Source: a bacterium Scap17
GTDB taxonomy: Bacteria > Pseudomonadota > Gammaproteobacteria > Pseudomonadales > Halomonadaceae
Assembly: GCA_013376735.1 (NCBI GenBank)
Contig: VINJ01000001.1
Coordinates: forward strand, 2,170,001-2,234,000
Direction of reading: 5' to 3'
DNA: 64,000 bases
Below the pieces are notes generated by a model. It ran no database searches, had not been told where the DNA came from, and saw nothing but the letters and a program-made list of their open reading frames with translations. A program made the position numbers and the translations under genes. Of the stretch, positions 17,483 to 26,253 are shown piece after piece (the first letter of the stretch is position 1; every line of letters starts with the position of its first letter).

Positions 17483-17514
17483 CAAGAACACCGCCTCTCG
17501 GGGCGGTGTTCTTG
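17483..17514. terminator. Terminator after the MFS gene
   Basis: A 13-bp perfect stem (CAAGAACACCGCC) with a six-base loop. It lies 27 bases after the MFS stop; the opposing fliA gene ends further downstream, so it may serve both directions. Confidence 0.82.
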
Positions 17515-17526
17515 GTTGGAGCGGGC

Positions 17527-17571
17527 GAAACTGAGATAGGGGAAACTGAGACAGCAGAAACAAGGCAGGCG
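17527..17571. repeat. 15-bp tandem repeat, 3 copies, between MFS terminator and fliA
   Basis: Units GAAACTGAGATAGGG, GAAACTGAGACAGCA and GAAACAAGGCAGGCG follow each other without gaps. They are non-coding and lie in the convergent gap between the MFS gene and fliA. Confidence 0.8.
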
Positions 17572-17652
17572 TAACAGCAAGACGGTACAGCGAGAGGATA
17601 ACGTTCGGGGAAACGAAGAAGGCTCACAACGATAAAGACTCAGGATAGAGGC

Positions 17653-18411
17653 TCAGCGACGACGCTTGCCCGCCCGCGCCACCAGATGCGGTGCCAGCAC
17701 ACCCTGCAGCCTACGCACGGCCTGGGAATGCAGCTGCGAGACACGCGATTCGGTGACATCGAGTACCGCGCCGATCTCCTTGAGGTTGAGCTTCTCCTGA
17801 TAATAGAGCGCCATCAACAGTTTCTCGCGCTCCGGCAGCCGCGCGATGGCCTCGTTTAAGGCCCGCCGCGTATCGGCCTCTTCCAGCGCATCATGCGGCA
17901 AGGCAAACGGCGTGACGAAGGGCGTCGCTTCAGGCGAGGCATGACTACCTGCCAGCCCGCCTTCCTCATCCATCATCTCGTCCAGCGACATCACCATGCC
18001 GTTGTTGGTGTCCAGCAGCAGGCGGCGATAATCCTCCAGCTCAAGCCCCATGGCGGCGGCGATCTGGGTCTCCTCGGGCGGATAGCCCAGGCTCTGCTCC
18101 AGCTGCTGGATCACGCTCTCAAGCTCGCGTCCTGCACGGCGCACACTGCGCGGCAACCAGTCGCGCGAGCGCAGCTCATCGAGCATCGCGCCGCGGATGC
18201 GCTGACTGGCATAGGTGGCAAAGCTGGCGCCGTGGCCCTGCTCATAGCGTCCCACGCATTCACAAAGCCCCAACATGCCAGCCTGAATCAGATCCTCGAG
18301 ATCGACACTCGCTGGCAAGCGCACCTGCAGCTGCAGCGCAATGCGGCGCACCAGCGGCTGATACTCGGTGTAGATATCCTGCTGGGCCATGCGCCCATTG
18401 GCGGTATACAT
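17653..18411 (-). CDS. fliA: RNA polymerase sigma factor FliA (sigma-28)
   Basis: Start chosen at 18411 (MYTANGRMAQQD), five bases after AGGAC. The 252-residue protein has sigma regions 2, 3 and 4: VDLEDLIQAGMLGLCECVGRYEQGHGASFATYASQRIRGAMLDELR (region 2), the RELESVIQQLEQSLGYPP region 3 and LKEIGAVLDVTESRVSQLHSQAVRRL (region 4.2 helix-turn-helix). It directs late flagellar genes. Matching promoters are seen before fliC, flgM, motA, flgK and fliD. Its anti-sigma factor FlgM is at 45444. Confidence 0.95.
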   Translation of the reverse strand: MYTANGRMAQQDIYTEYQPLVRRIALQLQVRLPASVDLEDLIQAGMLGLCECVGRYEQGHGASFATYASQRIRGAMLDELRSRDWLPRSVRRAGRELESVIQQLEQSLGYPPEETQIAAAMGLELEDYRRLLLDTNNGMVMSLDEMMDEEGGLAGSHASPEATPFVTPFALPHDALEEADTRRALNEAIARLPEREKLLMALYYQEKLNLKEIGAVLDVTESRVSQLHSQAVRRLQGVLAPHLVARAGKRRR

Positions 18412-18834
18412 CGGCGTCCTGGTCCTCGCTTGCATCCCTCGGGGTCGTTTGACTCAGGGTCGTGCCCCCATCCTCGGGACTCCTGTTCCCAGCGTATTGT
18501 CGCGCCCCCGCCACAAACCATTCGCTCGAATAGCTACCCTCAGCGACGGCTTTCCTGCCTTACGTCGCCACTCCGCCTCGGGGAGACGGAAATGAAGACA
18601 GACGTGAAGAGACAGAGAGGGAAGACGAGACACGTACAACCCCCACCAGCCGGTCGACAGAATGTCGCGAGCATCTCGCGGGGCGAGCCAGAAACTCAGT
18701 CGGAATGAGAAACATCGAAAGGCTGCAGAAAATTTCTAAAGTTTTGTCGCGCCGCGACGATAACTGAAGCAACGGCACAGGAGTCGTTACTGGCGACACG
18801 CCATCTATCTCCCCATTACGACAGGAAGTGACAC
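18412..18834. other. Divergent region fliA / fliC
   Basis: About 420 bases with no gene supported. The left part should hold the FlhDC-dependent promoter of fliA on the minus strand, which I could not pinpoint. The right part holds the FliA promoter and leader of fliC. Confidence 0.5.
18737..18763 (+). promoter_or_regulatory. FliA (sigma-28) promoter of fliC
   Basis: TAAAGTTT, then 11 bases, then GACGATAA, against the sigma-28 consensus TAAAGTTT-N11-GCCGATAA. Only one base of the -10 box differs. It ends 71 bases before the fliC start, leaving a normal leader. Confidence 0.95.
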
Positions 18835-19926
18835 ATGGCTTCAGTGATCAATACCAACACCCTTTCCATGGTGACTCAGCAGAACCTGAATCAGTCCCAG
18901 AACGCCCTAAACACCTCCATGGAACGTCTGTCCTCCGGCCTGCGCATCAACAGCGCCAAGGACGACGCCGCCGGTCAGGCCATCGCCAACCGCATGGACG
19001 CCCAGATCACCGGCCTCTCCCAGGCTCAGCGTAACGCCAACGACGGCATCTCTGTCGCCCAGACCGCTGAAGGCGCTTTGAATCAGGTCAACGATAACGT
19101 GCAGCGCATCCGAGAATTGACGGTTCAGGCGCAAAATGGCACCAACAGTTCTGAAGATTTGCAATCCATCCAGGACGAAATCAACCAGCGCACTATCGAA
19201 ATCGACCGCATTTCAAGGGAAACGGATTTCAATGGCGTCAAGGTACTGTCCGAAGACCAGTCCATCTCCATTCAGGTCGGTGCGAATGATGGTGAGACAA
19301 TCAACATTGATCTCAACAAAATCGACTCGTCATCATTAGGCTTGGATACACTTGATGTCACCAGTTTGCCTAAAGCAGCTTCATTCGGGAATGGCTTCAA
19401 TGATGGTACTAACGCTATTGTGACAGATGACCCGACAGTCACAATTACAGACAATGGTGGCACTGAGCTTGATGGAGCAAGCGTGTTTAAGGATAGTGAC
19501 GACAACTACTATATCAAAACCGCGGAAGGCGAATATTATACAGCCACAGCTGCCAACAGTGACTCCGCTGGCGGTGCTGGTACCAACTATGACACAGTGA
19601 CAATTAAAGCAAATACTACCGCTATGGCAAGCGATGACATTTCTAATGCGGGTTTGTCACCGCTTAGCGACATTGATGATGCCCTGAATGATATCGACAG
19701 CCAGCGTTCAGCCCTCGGTGCCCTGCAGAATCGATTCGATTCCACGATCACCAACCTCTCGACCATTGAAACCAATCTGGCGTCTGCCCAGTCGCGTATC
19801 CAAGATGCTGACTATGCAGAAGAGGTCTCCAGCATGACCACTGCACAGATTCTGCAACAGGCGGGGACTTCCATGCTAACCCAGGCCAACCAGGTGCCGC
19901 AGAACGTGCTGTCACTGCTGGGCTGA
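18835..19926 (+). CDS. fliC: Flagellin
   Basis: 363 residues, with the conserved D0/D1 N-terminus (ASVINTNTLSMVTQQNLNQS, then LSSGLRINSAKDDAAGQAIA) and C-terminus (NRFDSTITNLSTIETNLASAQSRIQDADYAEE, ending VLSLLG). The middle (about residues 170-280) is the surface-exposed variable part, rich in Asp, Asn, Thr and Gly. Its DNA (about 19,130-19,680) is visibly AT-richer than the conserved ends. Secreted by the flagellar export gate with FliS as chaperone. Transcribed alone from a near-consensus FliA promoter and closed by the terminator at 20078. Confidence 0.97.
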   Translation: MASVINTNTLSMVTQQNLNQSQNALNTSMERLSSGLRINSAKDDAAGQAIANRMDAQITGLSQAQRNANDGISVAQTAEGALNQVNDNVQRIRELTVQAQNGTNSSEDLQSIQDEINQRTIEIDRISRETDFNGVKVLSEDQSISIQVGANDGETINIDLNKIDSSSLGLDTLDVTSLPKAASFGNGFNDGTNAIVTDDPTVTITDNGGTELDGASVFKDSDDNYYIKTAEGEYYTATAANSDSAGGAGTNYDTVTIKANTTAMASDDISNAGLSPLSDIDDALNDIDSQRSALGALQNRFDSTITNLSTIETNLASAQSRIQDADYAEEVSSMTTAQILQQAGTSMLTQANQVPQNVLSLLG

Positions 19927-20077
19927 TCTCTGGCTCGCTTGCTGAATAGTCCTGTCAATCAGCAAGAATGGCAGGCCTGTCGCTGGCAGAGGATAGTGGC
20001 CTTGTTGATATCGCTCCTTTTAGTCAACAGCGCTCTTGCATTTCAATCTCCGTCAGCAATGTCCAGCAGCAGCAAAC

Positions 20078-20110
20078 AAAAAGGGCAGACGCATCGCGTC
20101 TGTCCTTTTT
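20078..20110. terminator. Terminator between fliC and fliE
   Basis: The 15-bp stem starting AAAAAGGGCAGACGC has a 3-base loop and one G-U pair, and ends in five T (five A on the other side). It suits both convergent genes. Confidence 0.92.
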
Positions 20111-20129
20111 CATTGGAATGGGACATGTA

Positions 20130-20492
20130 TCACACCGCCATGTTCATGATTTCCTTGTAAGCGCTGAGCAACTTGTTGCGCACCTGCACGGTCATCTCGA
20201 ATTCCAGTGAGGCCTTCTGACCCGCCACCATGACCTGATCGAGGCTGACATCCGGGCTGCCCAGCTCGAAGGCCTTGGCCTGCCCCGCCGCGATCTGCTG
20301 TGACTGGCTGACGCGCGCCAGCGAATCCTTGAGCATGCCGGCAAAGCCCTGTGCATCAGTGCCGCTGGCGTCTGACACTGCGCCCACCGACTGAGCGTTG
20401 CTCCCGGCCGCCTGCGCCGCCATCTGATCGAGCTGCTGCAGACTGCCCGTCATCGCGGATGACATCGCCGCGCCGACTGCCTCAATCGCCAT
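20130..20492 (-). CDS. fliE: Flagellar hook-basal body complex protein FliE
   Basis: 120 residues, about the usual FliE length, ending with the family signature SLEFEMTVQVRNKLLSAYKEIMNMAV. FliE sits at the junction between the MS ring and the proximal rod and is exported through the flagellar gate. The N-terminal part is Ala/Gln-rich. It is divergent from fliF, as in enteric bacteria. Confidence 0.94.
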   Translation of the reverse strand: MAIEAVGAAMSSAMTGSLQQLDQMAAQAAGSNAQSVGAVSDASGTDAQGFAGMLKDSLARVSQSQQIAAGQAKAFELGSPDVSLDQVMVAGQKASLEFEMTVQVRNKLLSAYKEIMNMAV

Positions 20493-20760
20493 CCCGCCTC
20501 TCCTTTCTCAACGCGTGCCATTCGTCTGCCGCTTTCAGTGGGGCCAGACTACCAGTCAGTCGAGCGGCTGAAAGTGACTAATACCCCTGTTTTGCGACGC
20601 TATTCGTCTGATTGGATGTGCGCCCAGCTTCGATAATGGCCATCCTACGCAAGAAGGCGCTGCGAAACGCGACATTGTTGATCCCTCGTTTTCATGTTTC
20701 ACCCTGCTTGCTGGAATCACCCGCTGCGAGTTCAGACCACGGCGCTTATCGGACATCTGC

Positions 20761-22524
20761 ATGAGTACACCCAGCCAGACAGCGCCCCAGTCGGGCACCT
20801 CGACGACGTCACAATCACCAGACAAGCCAGCCAACCCCTTGCTGCCGCGCCTGGCGGCATTGCCACGCCTGCCGCTTATCATGGCGGCCGCCTTCAGCGT
20901 GGCTGTCATCGTCGCATTGTTGCTGTGGGGCGCTGGCACCCAGTGGAGTGTGCTCTATCGTGATCTACCCGCCAGCGAAGGCGGCGAGATCGTCGCGCAG
21001 CTGGAGCAGACCGGCGTGCCCTACCGATTGAGCAATGAAGGCGCCACCGTCGAGGTCCCCAAGGAGGATGTCTATCGCCTGCGTCTGGCACTTGCCCAGC
21101 AGGGCCTGCCCAGCCAGGGCGGTTCCGGCTTCGAGCTGATGGATACCCAGGCCTTCGGCATCAGTCAGTTCACCGAACACGTCAATTACCAGCGCGCCCT
21201 GTCCGGCGAGCTGTCACGCACCATCGCCAGCCTCGATCCGGTGTCCAGCGCCCGTGTGCATCTGGCACTGCCGGAAGATTCCGTCTTCGTGCGCGAGCGC
21301 CGCCCAGCGACGGCGTCCGTGGTGGTTGAACTCAAGGGCGGCCAGCAGCTCAAGGCGCGTCAGATCCAAGCCATCCAGCATCTGGTGGCCGGCAGCGTGC
21401 AGGGCCTGGCCAGCGAAGATATCACCGTCGTCGATCAGGACGGCAATCCGCTGTCGCGCCCGGCGGGCGATGCGCTCAACCTCGATGGCAGTGCGCTGGA
21501 ATATGCCCAGGCACTGGAGCGCCGATATCAATCGCGCATCAATGCCCTGCTGACGCCACTGGTGGGACGCGACAACTTCCGCGCCGAGGTCAGCGCCCAG
21601 CTCGATTTCTCCCACGCCGAAGAGACCGAAGAGCACTACACGCCCAATCAGCAGCCGGGCAGTGCAGCAGTGCGTAGTGAACAGCTCAACAATACCGGCG
21701 CTGGGGAAATGCTCGGCATCGGGGGCGTGCCGGGTGCCCTCTCCAACACGCCCCCGGGAATTGCCGCCTCGCCCATCAATGCCGATGACGCGGCGAATGC
21801 TGACGGCACGACACAGACAGACGACGCGGCCAGCGGCCTGAGCAACTATCAGCGCAGCAGCACCATCAACTATGAAGTCAACAAACGCGTGCGCCATACC
21901 CGTGCGCGCTTGGGTCGCCTCGACAATCTCTCGGTGGCGGTGGTGATCAATCACCGCCGCAGCATGGACAGTGACGGCAACCCAACCAGCGAACCGTTGG
22001 CAGACGACCAGCTGGCACAGATCGAATCGCTGGTGCGCGAGGCGATGGGCTTCAATGTCGAACGTGGCGACAGTCTGAGCGTGATCAATGCGCCCTTCAT
22101 GACCGCCGAGCAGCGGAACGCCGGCCCGCCGCAGCAATGGTGGGAGAAGTGGCTGAACAATACCGAGATGCAGGCGCTGGCCATCGAGCTTGGCCGCTAC
22201 CTGATCATCGGCTTCATCGCCTGGCTGCTGTATCGCAAGTTGCTCAAACCCTTGCTGATACCACAACAGAATCCGCAGGACTCCCAGCCCATCGGGCAAC
22301 TGGGCGAGCCCCCGGGAGCATCGCACCGGACTCCAGACCTTCGAGAGAGTGATTCCTCCACGACAGACCACTCAGCAAAGGGCTCCATGCCAACAGCTGG
22401 GTATGGGGAGCTGGAACGTGACTCTCATCATCAGCACAACCTGAAGAAAGCACAGGATATGGCTCGCGAAGACCCTCGCCTGGTCGCCATGATCCTCAAG
22501 AACTGGATGAGCCATGATGACTAA
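20761..22524 (+). CDS. fliF: Flagellar MS-ring protein FliF
   Basis: 587 residues with two membrane helices (about 40-60 and 478-497). The periplasmic ring-building motifs of YscJ/FliF type lie between them (VLYRDLPASEGGEIVAQLEQTGVPYRL and SARVHLALPEDSVFVRERRPATASVVVEL). The C-terminus, KKAQDMAREDPRLVAMILKNWM, is the FliG-binding tail. It opens the fliFGHIJK cluster, overlapping fliG by 11 bases. The final 90 codons have a lower GC third position than the rest, as does fliG. Confidence 0.96.
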   Translation: MSTPSQTAPQSGTSTTSQSPDKPANPLLPRLAALPRLPLIMAAAFSVAVIVALLLWGAGTQWSVLYRDLPASEGGEIVAQLEQTGVPYRLSNEGATVEVPKEDVYRLRLALAQQGLPSQGGSGFELMDTQAFGISQFTEHVNYQRALSGELSRTIASLDPVSSARVHLALPEDSVFVRERRPATASVVVELKGGQQLKARQIQAIQHLVAGSVQGLASEDITVVDQDGNPLSRPAGDALNLDGSALEYAQALERRYQSRINALLTPLVGRDNFRAEVSAQLDFSHAEETEEHYTPNQQPGSAAVRSEQLNNTGAGEMLGIGGVPGALSNTPPGIAASPINADDAANADGTTQTDDAASGLSNYQRSSTINYEVNKRVRHTRARLGRLDNLSVAVVINHRRSMDSDGNPTSEPLADDQLAQIESLVREAMGFNVERGDSLSVINAPFMTAEQRNAGPPQQWWEKWLNNTEMQALAIELGRYLIIGFIAWLLYRKLLKPLLIPQQNPQDSQPIGQLGEPPGASHRTPDLRESDSSTTDHSAKGSMPTAGYGELERDSHHQHNLKKAQDMAREDPRLVAMILKNWMSHDD

Positions 22525-23515
22525 ACCATTGAGCAATCTGGAGCGTAGCGCAGCCTTGTTGATGAGCCTTGATCAGGATAGCGCAGCGGAAGTCTTCAAG
22601 TTCTTCACCACCGCCGAGATTCAGCAGCTGAGTGCGACCATGACTCACCTTCCTCAGGTATCTCAGCAGCAGATGTCTGAGCTGCTTGAGGATTTCCATG
22701 CCGATAGCCAGCAGTTCAGTGCCGTCAACACTCTCTCGAGAGACCACATCCGTTCGGTACTGATCAAGGCACTGGGTCAGGATCGCGCCAGCTCACTGTT
22801 CGAGGATATCTTTGCCAGCAAGGAGCAGAGCAACGGCCTGGAAACCTTGAATCTTCTTGAGCCTGCACTAGCAGCCGAGGTGATCTGCAATGAACATCCA
22901 CAGATCATTGCCACCATCCTGGCGCATCTGGAGCGCCATCAAGCGTCGCAGATTCTTGAACACTTCGAAGAAACTCTGCGTCACGACATCCTGCTGAGGA
23001 TTGCGACCTTGTCCGATATCCAGCCGATCGCTTTGCAGGAATTGAACGAGGTATTGTCCAGCCTGCTGGAGGGTCAGATTCTCAAGCGCAGTAGAACAGG
23101 TGGCATACGCGTCACAGCGGAGATTCTCAACCTCTTGCCAAAGCAGCATGAAGAGAAAGTGCTCGAGGCAATCCGTGAGCACGATGAAAACCTCGCCAAT
23201 CTCGTGATCAACGAGATATTCGTATTCGAGAACCTGTCCGATCTGGAAGACCAAGCCATTCAGCTGATCCTCAAGGACGTGGATAACGAGACATTGGTAA
23301 TAGCACTCAAGGGTGCCAATGAAGCGATTGTGCAGAAATTCCTGCAGAACATGTCGCAACGCGCAGCAGAAACGCTGACGGACGATATGGAGGCGCTAGG
23401 CCCTGTCCGCGTCAGCCAGGTCGAGGCAGAGCAGAAGACTGTACTCGATGTCGTCCGTCGCCTGATGGATAGTGGAGAGATAATGGTGAACCCAAGTTCT
23501 GAAGACTATGTCTGA
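22514..23515 (+). CDS. fliG: Flagellar motor switch protein FliG
   Basis: 333 residues, standard length. All FliG domains are present: FliF-binding N-domain (SAALLMSLDQDSAAEVFKFF), middle domain with EHPQIIATILAHL, and the torque-generating C-domain (LIALKGANE-like, NMSQRAAETLTDDMEALGPVRVSQVEAEQK) with conserved charged residues. It transmits torque from MotA and binds FliM. Its base composition is markedly less GC-rich than fliH-fliI downstream, with codons such as ATA, GTA and TTG that are rare in neighbours. It overlaps fliH by 8 bases. Confidence 0.96.
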   Translation: MMTKPLSNLERSAALLMSLDQDSAAEVFKFFTTAEIQQLSATMTHLPQVSQQQMSELLEDFHADSQQFSAVNTLSRDHIRSVLIKALGQDRASSLFEDIFASKEQSNGLETLNLLEPALAAEVICNEHPQIIATILAHLERHQASQILEHFEETLRHDILLRIATLSDIQPIALQELNEVLSSLLEGQILKRSRTGGIRVTAEILNLLPKQHEEKVLEAIREHDENLANLVINEIFVFENLSDLEDQAIQLILKDVDNETLVIALKGANEAIVQKFLQNMSQRAAETLTDDMEALGPVRVSQVEAEQKTVLDVVRRLMDSGEIMVNPSSEDYV

Positions 23516-24368
23516 TCACGCTCCTGCCCACACCACTAGCGAATGGCAGCCGCTGGAACTAGACGCGCTGGATGGCAAGTCCGCATCGCCCCAGTCGGGT
23601 GGCGGCTTTCAAGCCGGCATGCCGCACACTGCGGCACCGGATGTCGGCCTGATTCGGCGCATGGCGCAGCGTGCTCGCTCGACCTTCGAGCAGGAGACGC
23701 TACAGCAGCAACAGGCGGCGCGTGACGAAGGCTATGCCGCGGGCGAGAAAGCCGGTTATGAAGCGGGTCTGGCGCGTGCAAGGCAGGAAGCCGCCGAGCA
23801 GGCGGCGCGTCAGGCCGAGGCCGCCCGGCAGGCGCTCGAACAACAGGCCGCCCAGCTGGCACCGCTGATCGAGAACCTGCAGCAGTCACTGGCGTGCCTG
23901 GATGAGCAGATCAGCGATGAGCTAGCGGCGCTGGCCATCAGCGTCGGTCAGCATCTGGCCCATGAGGCATTTCGTGCCCATCCGGAGCACATCATCGACA
24001 GCGTGCGCAGCCTGCTGGCGGCGGATCCGCCGCTGATCGGCCGTCCGCGTCTTTACCTGAATCCGGACGACCTGCCGCGCGTCGAGCAGGCAATGGGCGA
24101 ACAGCTCACCAGGCTGGGTTGGCAGTGTCTGCCGGATGCCAGCCTGAGCCTCGGCGGGTGTCGCGCTGAAGCCGACAGCGGCTGTCACGATGCCAGCCTC
24201 AAGAGTCGGCTGGAGATGCTGTCACGCCAGCTGCGCCATCGCGGCAGCGCCGACGGCAGCCTGCATGGCAAGGACGAGGCCAGCGGGTCGCGCATGGTGC
24301 ACCGCCAGTCGTCAGAACATGTACCGCCAGAGCAGGCATGCACTGAGCTGGCAGGAGATCGCGCATGA
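23508..24368 (+). CDS. fliH: Flagellar assembly protein FliH
   Basis: 286 residues. A long charged helix (about residues 60-130, with Ala/Glu/Gln repeats and a GYAAGEKAGYEAGLARA glycine-repeat segment typical of FliH) precedes the globular C-domain (LAALAISVGQHLAHEAFRAHPEHI and RPRLYLNPDDL). It regulates the ATPase FliI and links it to the C-ring. The C-terminal 40 residues are low-complexity and not family-conserved. It ends 10 bases before fliI. Confidence 0.9.
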   Translation: MSDHAPAHTTSEWQPLELDALDGKSASPQSGGGFQAGMPHTAAPDVGLIRRMAQRARSTFEQETLQQQQAARDEGYAAGEKAGYEAGLARARQEAAEQAARQAEAARQALEQQAAQLAPLIENLQQSLACLDEQISDELAALAISVGQHLAHEAFRAHPEHIIDSVRSLLAADPPLIGRPRLYLNPDDLPRVEQAMGEQLTRLGWQCLPDASLSLGGCRAEADSGCHDASLKSRLEMLSRQLRHRGSADGSLHGKDEASGSRMVHRQSSEHVPPEQACTELAGDRA

Positions 24369-24378
24369 GTGACACGCC

Positions 24379-25737
24379 ATGAGCACCTCTTCCGCACAGC
24401 AATGGCGCAGCGCGCTGGGCGCCATTCGTGAGCGCGTCGAGAGCCTCGAGCCCCAGCGCAGCAATGGCCGCCTGGTGCGCGCGACCGGCCTGGTGCTGGA
24501 AGCGGTCGGCCTGCGCCTGCCGGTGGGCGCCAGCTGCCTGATCGAGCTGGGCGCGAAGCTGCCGCCGGCCGAGGCCGAGGTGGTCGGCTTCGCCGATCAG
24601 ACCCTCTACCTGATGCCCATCGACCCGCTCAGCGGCGTCGCACCGGGGGCGCGGGTGTTTCCCCTCGGGCATGGCAATGTCGGCGAGCGACGCTATCCGG
24701 TCGGCGAAGCGCTGCTCGGGCGAGTCGTCGACGGCGTGGGTCGCCCGCTGGATGGCCTCGGCCCGCTGGAAGATGTCGAGCATGCGCCGCTGGAGAGCCG
24801 TCCCCTCAATCCGCTGGAGCGCGCGCCCATCGACACGCCGCTGGATGTCGGCATTCGCGCCATCAACGCCTTGCTGAGCGTCGGCCGTGGCCAGCGCATG
24901 GGGCTGTTCGCCGGTTCTGGCGTCGGCAAGAGTGTGCTGCTGGGCATGATGGCGCGCTTCACCGATGCCGATGTCATCGTGGTCGGCCTGATCGGCGAGC
25001 GCGGGCGCGAGGTGCAGGAATTCATCGAGAACATTCTCGGCGAACAAGGCCTCAAGCGCGCCGTGGTCGTGGCCACGCCGGCCGACATGACGCCGCTGCA
25101 TCGCCTCAAGGGCGCCAGCTACGCGACGCGCATCGCCGAGTCCCTGCGTGACAAGGACCAGAATGTGCTGCTGATCATGGATTCGCTGACCCGTTACGCG
25201 ATGGCCCAGCGCGAGATCGCCCTGGCCATCGGTGAGCCACCGGCCACCAAGGGCTATCCGCCTTCGGTATTCGCCAAGCTGCCAGCGCTTGTGGAACGCA
25301 CCGGCAACGGACGGCGTGGCGGCGGGTCGATCACCGCCTTCTATACCGTGCTGACCGAAGGCGATGACCAGCAGGACCCCATCGCCGACAGTGCTCGCGC
25401 GATTCTGGATGGACATATCGTGCTGTCGCGGCGCATCGCGGAAAGCGGCCACTACCCGGCCATCGATATCGAAGCCTCTATCAGCCGCGCGATGTCGGCG
25501 GTGGCGCCGGAGCGGCAGCTCACTCGCGCCCGTCGCTTCAAGCAGTTCTATTCCAGTTATCAGCGCAATCAGGACCTGATCGCCATCGGCGCCTACCAGC
25601 CCGGCAACGACAAGGTGCTCGACGCCGCGGTGCGCCTGCACGAGCCGATGGGACGTTTCCTGCAACAAGGCACTACACAGCACGCAAGTCTTGCCGATAG
25701 TACGAACATGCTCGAACAGTTGCTGGCCCAGCCATGA
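24379..25737 (+). CDS. fliI: Flagellum-specific ATP synthase FliI
   Basis: 452 residues, an F1-beta-like ATPase. The Walker A loop [17 protein letters not shown] is at about residue 175, the catalytic Glu motif [15 protein letters not shown] at about 205 and the Walker B strand [21 protein letters not shown] at about 260. [27 protein letters not shown] is the classic T3SS ATPase signature. It forms a hexamer below the export gate and drives unfolding or delivery of substrates together with FliH and FliJ. Confidence 0.97.
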   Translation: MSTSSAQQWRSALGAIRERVESLEPQRSNGRLVRATGLVLEAVGLRLPVGASCLIELGAKLPPAEAEVVGFADQTLYLMPIDPLSGVAPGARVFPLGHGNVGERRYPVGEALLGRVVDGVGRPLDGLGPLEDVEHAPLESRPLNPLERAPIDTPLDVGIRAINALLSVGRGQRMGLFAGSGVGKSVLLGMMARFTDADVIVVGLIGERGREVQEFIENILGEQGLKRAVVVATPADMTPLHRLKGASYATRIAESLRDKDQNVLLIMDSLTRYAMAQREIALAIGEPPATKGYPPSVFAKLPALVERTGNGRRGGGSITAFYTVLTEGDDQQDPIADSARAILDGHIVLSRRIAESGHYPAIDIEASISRAMSAVAPERQLTRARRFKQFYSSYQRNQDLIAIGAYQPGNDKVLDAAVRLHEPMGRFLQQGTTQHASLADSTNMLEQLLAQP

Positions 25738-25777
25738 CGGACGCCTTCACCTGTCATTGATCGGGAACCTTCACTGA

Positions 25778-26227
25778 ATGGCCATCTCATCGTCACGTTT
25801 CGACACCCTGACCCAGCTGAGCGAGCGCCGGCGTGATGGCGCTGCGCGCCAGCTCACCAGCCAGCGTCAGCGTCAGGAAACCGCCGCCCAGCAACTGGTC
25901 ACCCTAGAGCAGTACCGTCTCGACTACTGCCAACAGATGCAGGCACGCTTGACTCGAGGGCTGGACCCGGCCAGCTGGCACAACTATCAGGCCTTCATCG
26001 CCTCGCTGGACAAGGCGATTGCCCAATGTCGCGCTCGGGTGACCCGGGAACAGACCCAGACGCACCATCAGCATCAGCGTCTGGTGAAGGAACAGCAGAC
26101 CCACGCGGCCTGGCAGGGCCTGGCGGATCGCGCCAGCCTGAGCGCCGCGCTGCAGGCGCGCACCGCCGAGCAACGTCAGAGTGATGAACAAGCCACCCAG
26201 GCCTGGTTACGCCGTGCCAATGGCTGA
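25778..26227 (+). CDS. fliJ: Flagellar export protein FliJ
   Basis: 149 residues forming two long helices (a coiled-coil hairpin), rich in Gln, Arg and Glu as in FliJ of other bacteria (RFDTLTQLSERRRDGAARQLTSQRQ). FliJ is the central stalk of the FliI hexamer and contacts FlhA. Sequence conservation in this family is low, so the call also rests on position between fliI and fliK. Confidence 0.9.
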   Translation: MAISSSRFDTLTQLSERRRDGAARQLTSQRQRQETAAQQLVTLEQYRLDYCQQMQARLTRGLDPASWHNYQAFIASLDKAIAQCRARVTREQTQTHHQHQRLVKEQQTHAAWQGLADRASLSAALQARTAEQRQSDEQATQAWLRRANG

Positions 26228-26253
26228 AGACGGCCAGTCAGAGGAGTGACACC

